NCBI GenBank assembly: GCA_039029275.1
Contig: JBCCGL010000003.1
Span: 1 to 64,000, forward strand
Reading direction: 5' to 3'
Origin: JBCCGL01 sp039029275
Lineage (GTDB): Bacteria; Pseudomonadota; Gammaproteobacteria; JBCCGL01
Length of the DNA stretch: 64,000 nucleotides
A program made the translations under genes and the position numbers. Of the stretch, positions 63,259-64,000 are shown piece by piece. Below the pieces are notes generated by a model. It was not told where the DNA came from. It saw only the letters and a list, made by a program, of their open reading frames with translations, and did not search any database. The first letter of the stretch is position 1. Each line of letters starts with the position of its first letter.

Positions 63259-63981
63259 CTAAGCTACTCTCTGCGCAAACAATCGTTTGAGTGAATACAG
63301 CGACACCAGGTAGAACGTGATCGAAAGAATCAACAAGGCCGCGGCGATAAACCCAAAAAGATCAGGGGCCTTCATCAGCGTGGTCATCAAGGATTCCTCA
63401 TAGTAAAAAAACCACTGGTGATCCTTCGGGAAAATCCACTCGTGCGCGCTGTAGAAAACGCGCTCAGCCCCGCTCAACACAATCACGCATGTCAGTAAAA
63501 TGAGTATTGCAAAAGCGATCAGGTGAGATTTCACCAGTGGAGGCATTGCGACTTTTTGGTGACGTTGAACAAAAACAAGAAGCACTAAAGCGGCTAGAGA
63601 GCTAATCCCGAGAACGTTCACTTTTGAAATTAAATCCGCGACATCACGCAAATGAGTGACTTCTGCGTCAGTTAAAAACACGCCAAGTTTTTGGCCGTCA
63701 GGTGCTGCGTATTCGATTGCAGCAAGGCTCTCTGCGTCAGATGTCACGCCGAAAACGATTTCAGAAAATATTCTGAAATGCTCGTGTGTGTCCGTCATCT
63801 CGAAAGAATGACGGTAGCGGTTCTTGGGTGCAAATTCGTTGATTGTCTTGTCGATGTGCAAAAGCTTGTATCCCGACGGATACAAAAAATCGTTTTTCGC
63901 CAACACAATCCACGCGGCGTAGGTGCAACTGATGAACAAACAGGTAAACAGCAAGAACCAGATTGCGCGGGAGTAAATCAT
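63259..63981 (-). CDS. DUF1461 (TIGR01906-like) integral membrane protein
   Basis: A 240-residue protein with a transmembrane helix at about 5-29 and three more at about 120-140, 150-172 and 207-233. The pattern matches DUF1461: an extracytoplasmic loop with LHIDKTINEF, then TDAEVTHLRDVADLI, then AHEWIFPKDHQWFF, the characteristic His-and-Trp segment between helices. The family includes Lit, the lipoprotein intramolecular transacylase of some Firmicutes; whether this distant Gram-negative member has that activity is unknown. ATG 63981 leaves only 19 bases of upstream sequence in the window. Confidence 0.75.
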   Translation of the reverse strand: MIYSRAIWFLLFTCLFISCTYAAWIVLAKNDFLYPSGYKLLHIDKTINEFAPKNRYRHSFEMTDTHEHFRIFSEIVFGVTSDAESLAAIEYAAPDGQKLGVFLTDAEVTHLRDVADLISKVNVLGISSLAALVLLVFVQRHQKVAMPPLVKSHLIAFAILILLTCVIVLSGAERVFYSAHEWIFPKDHQWFFYYEESLMTTLMKAPDLFGFIAAALLILSITFYLVSLYSLKRLFAQRVA

Positions 63982-64000
63982 ATCAGCTCACATTATTCTT

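Noticed and set aside
1..64000. CRISPR arrays, restriction-modification, toxin-antitoxin or known anti-phage systems
   Set aside because: No spaced direct-repeat array and no protein with such signatures was seen anywhere, including the island.

Overview
The window looks like a chromosomal segment of a free-living gammaproteobacterium with a polar flagellum. The evidence is gene order: fliK-fliLMNOPQR-flhBA-flhF-fleN-fliA-cheYZA is the arrangement known from polarly flagellated Gammaproteobacteria such as Pseudomonas, and aspS...yebC-ruvCAB-ybgC-tolQRAB-pal-cpoB-tRNA-Lys is a second conserved gammaproteobacterial neighbourhood. I cannot name the genus.

Region 1 (1-16197) is one flagellar and chemotaxis cluster on the plus strand. 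The 3' part of fliK opens the window. A sigma-54-like promoter precedes fliL, and fliL to flhA are tightly packed or overlapping. flhF and fleN control flagellar position and number, fliA encodes sigma-28, and a well-spaced sigma-28-like promoter precedes cheY-cheZ-cheA. The cluster stops at cheA: cheB, cheW and motor genes often found next are not here.

Region 2 (16198-22491) holds aspS, then genes that separate aspS from yebC. One is an unusual protein with two J-domain-like segments, a four-cysteine zinc-ribbon-like motif and a PilZ domain. The others, on the minus strand, are a histidine kinase with a periplasmic solute-binding sensor domain and its partner with two receiver domains, the second degenerate.

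Region 3 (22492-30984) is housekeeping: yebC, the RuvCAB Holliday junction machinery, the Tol-Pal envelope system and tRNA-Lys(UUU).

Region 4 (30985-47753) reads as a genomic island at tRNA-Lys. The 3' end of the tRNA is repeated at 32545-32591 (46 of 47 bases) and, degenerate, at 47709-47753 (39 of 45 bases), so there appear to be two stacked segments. The first carries a lone enolase-superfamily gene. The second carries a split thiamine-diphosphate decarboxylase, an aldehyde dehydrogenase, a short-chain dehydrogenase and 5-oxoprolinase pxpABC; an ABM-like small protein; a decayed IS3-family element; and a module of MFS transporter, TonB-dependent siderophore receptor, oligopeptidase-B-like peptidase and AraC regulator. 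No integrase is visible.

Region 5 (47754-64000) returns to core-type genes: tamAB, an EamA transporter, argE, a GAF-GGDEF-EAL protein, a 2-oxoglutarate/Fe(II) oxygenase, a LysE-type exporter, ilvD, a rubrerythrin, a metallo-beta-lactamase-fold protein and a DUF1461 membrane protein.
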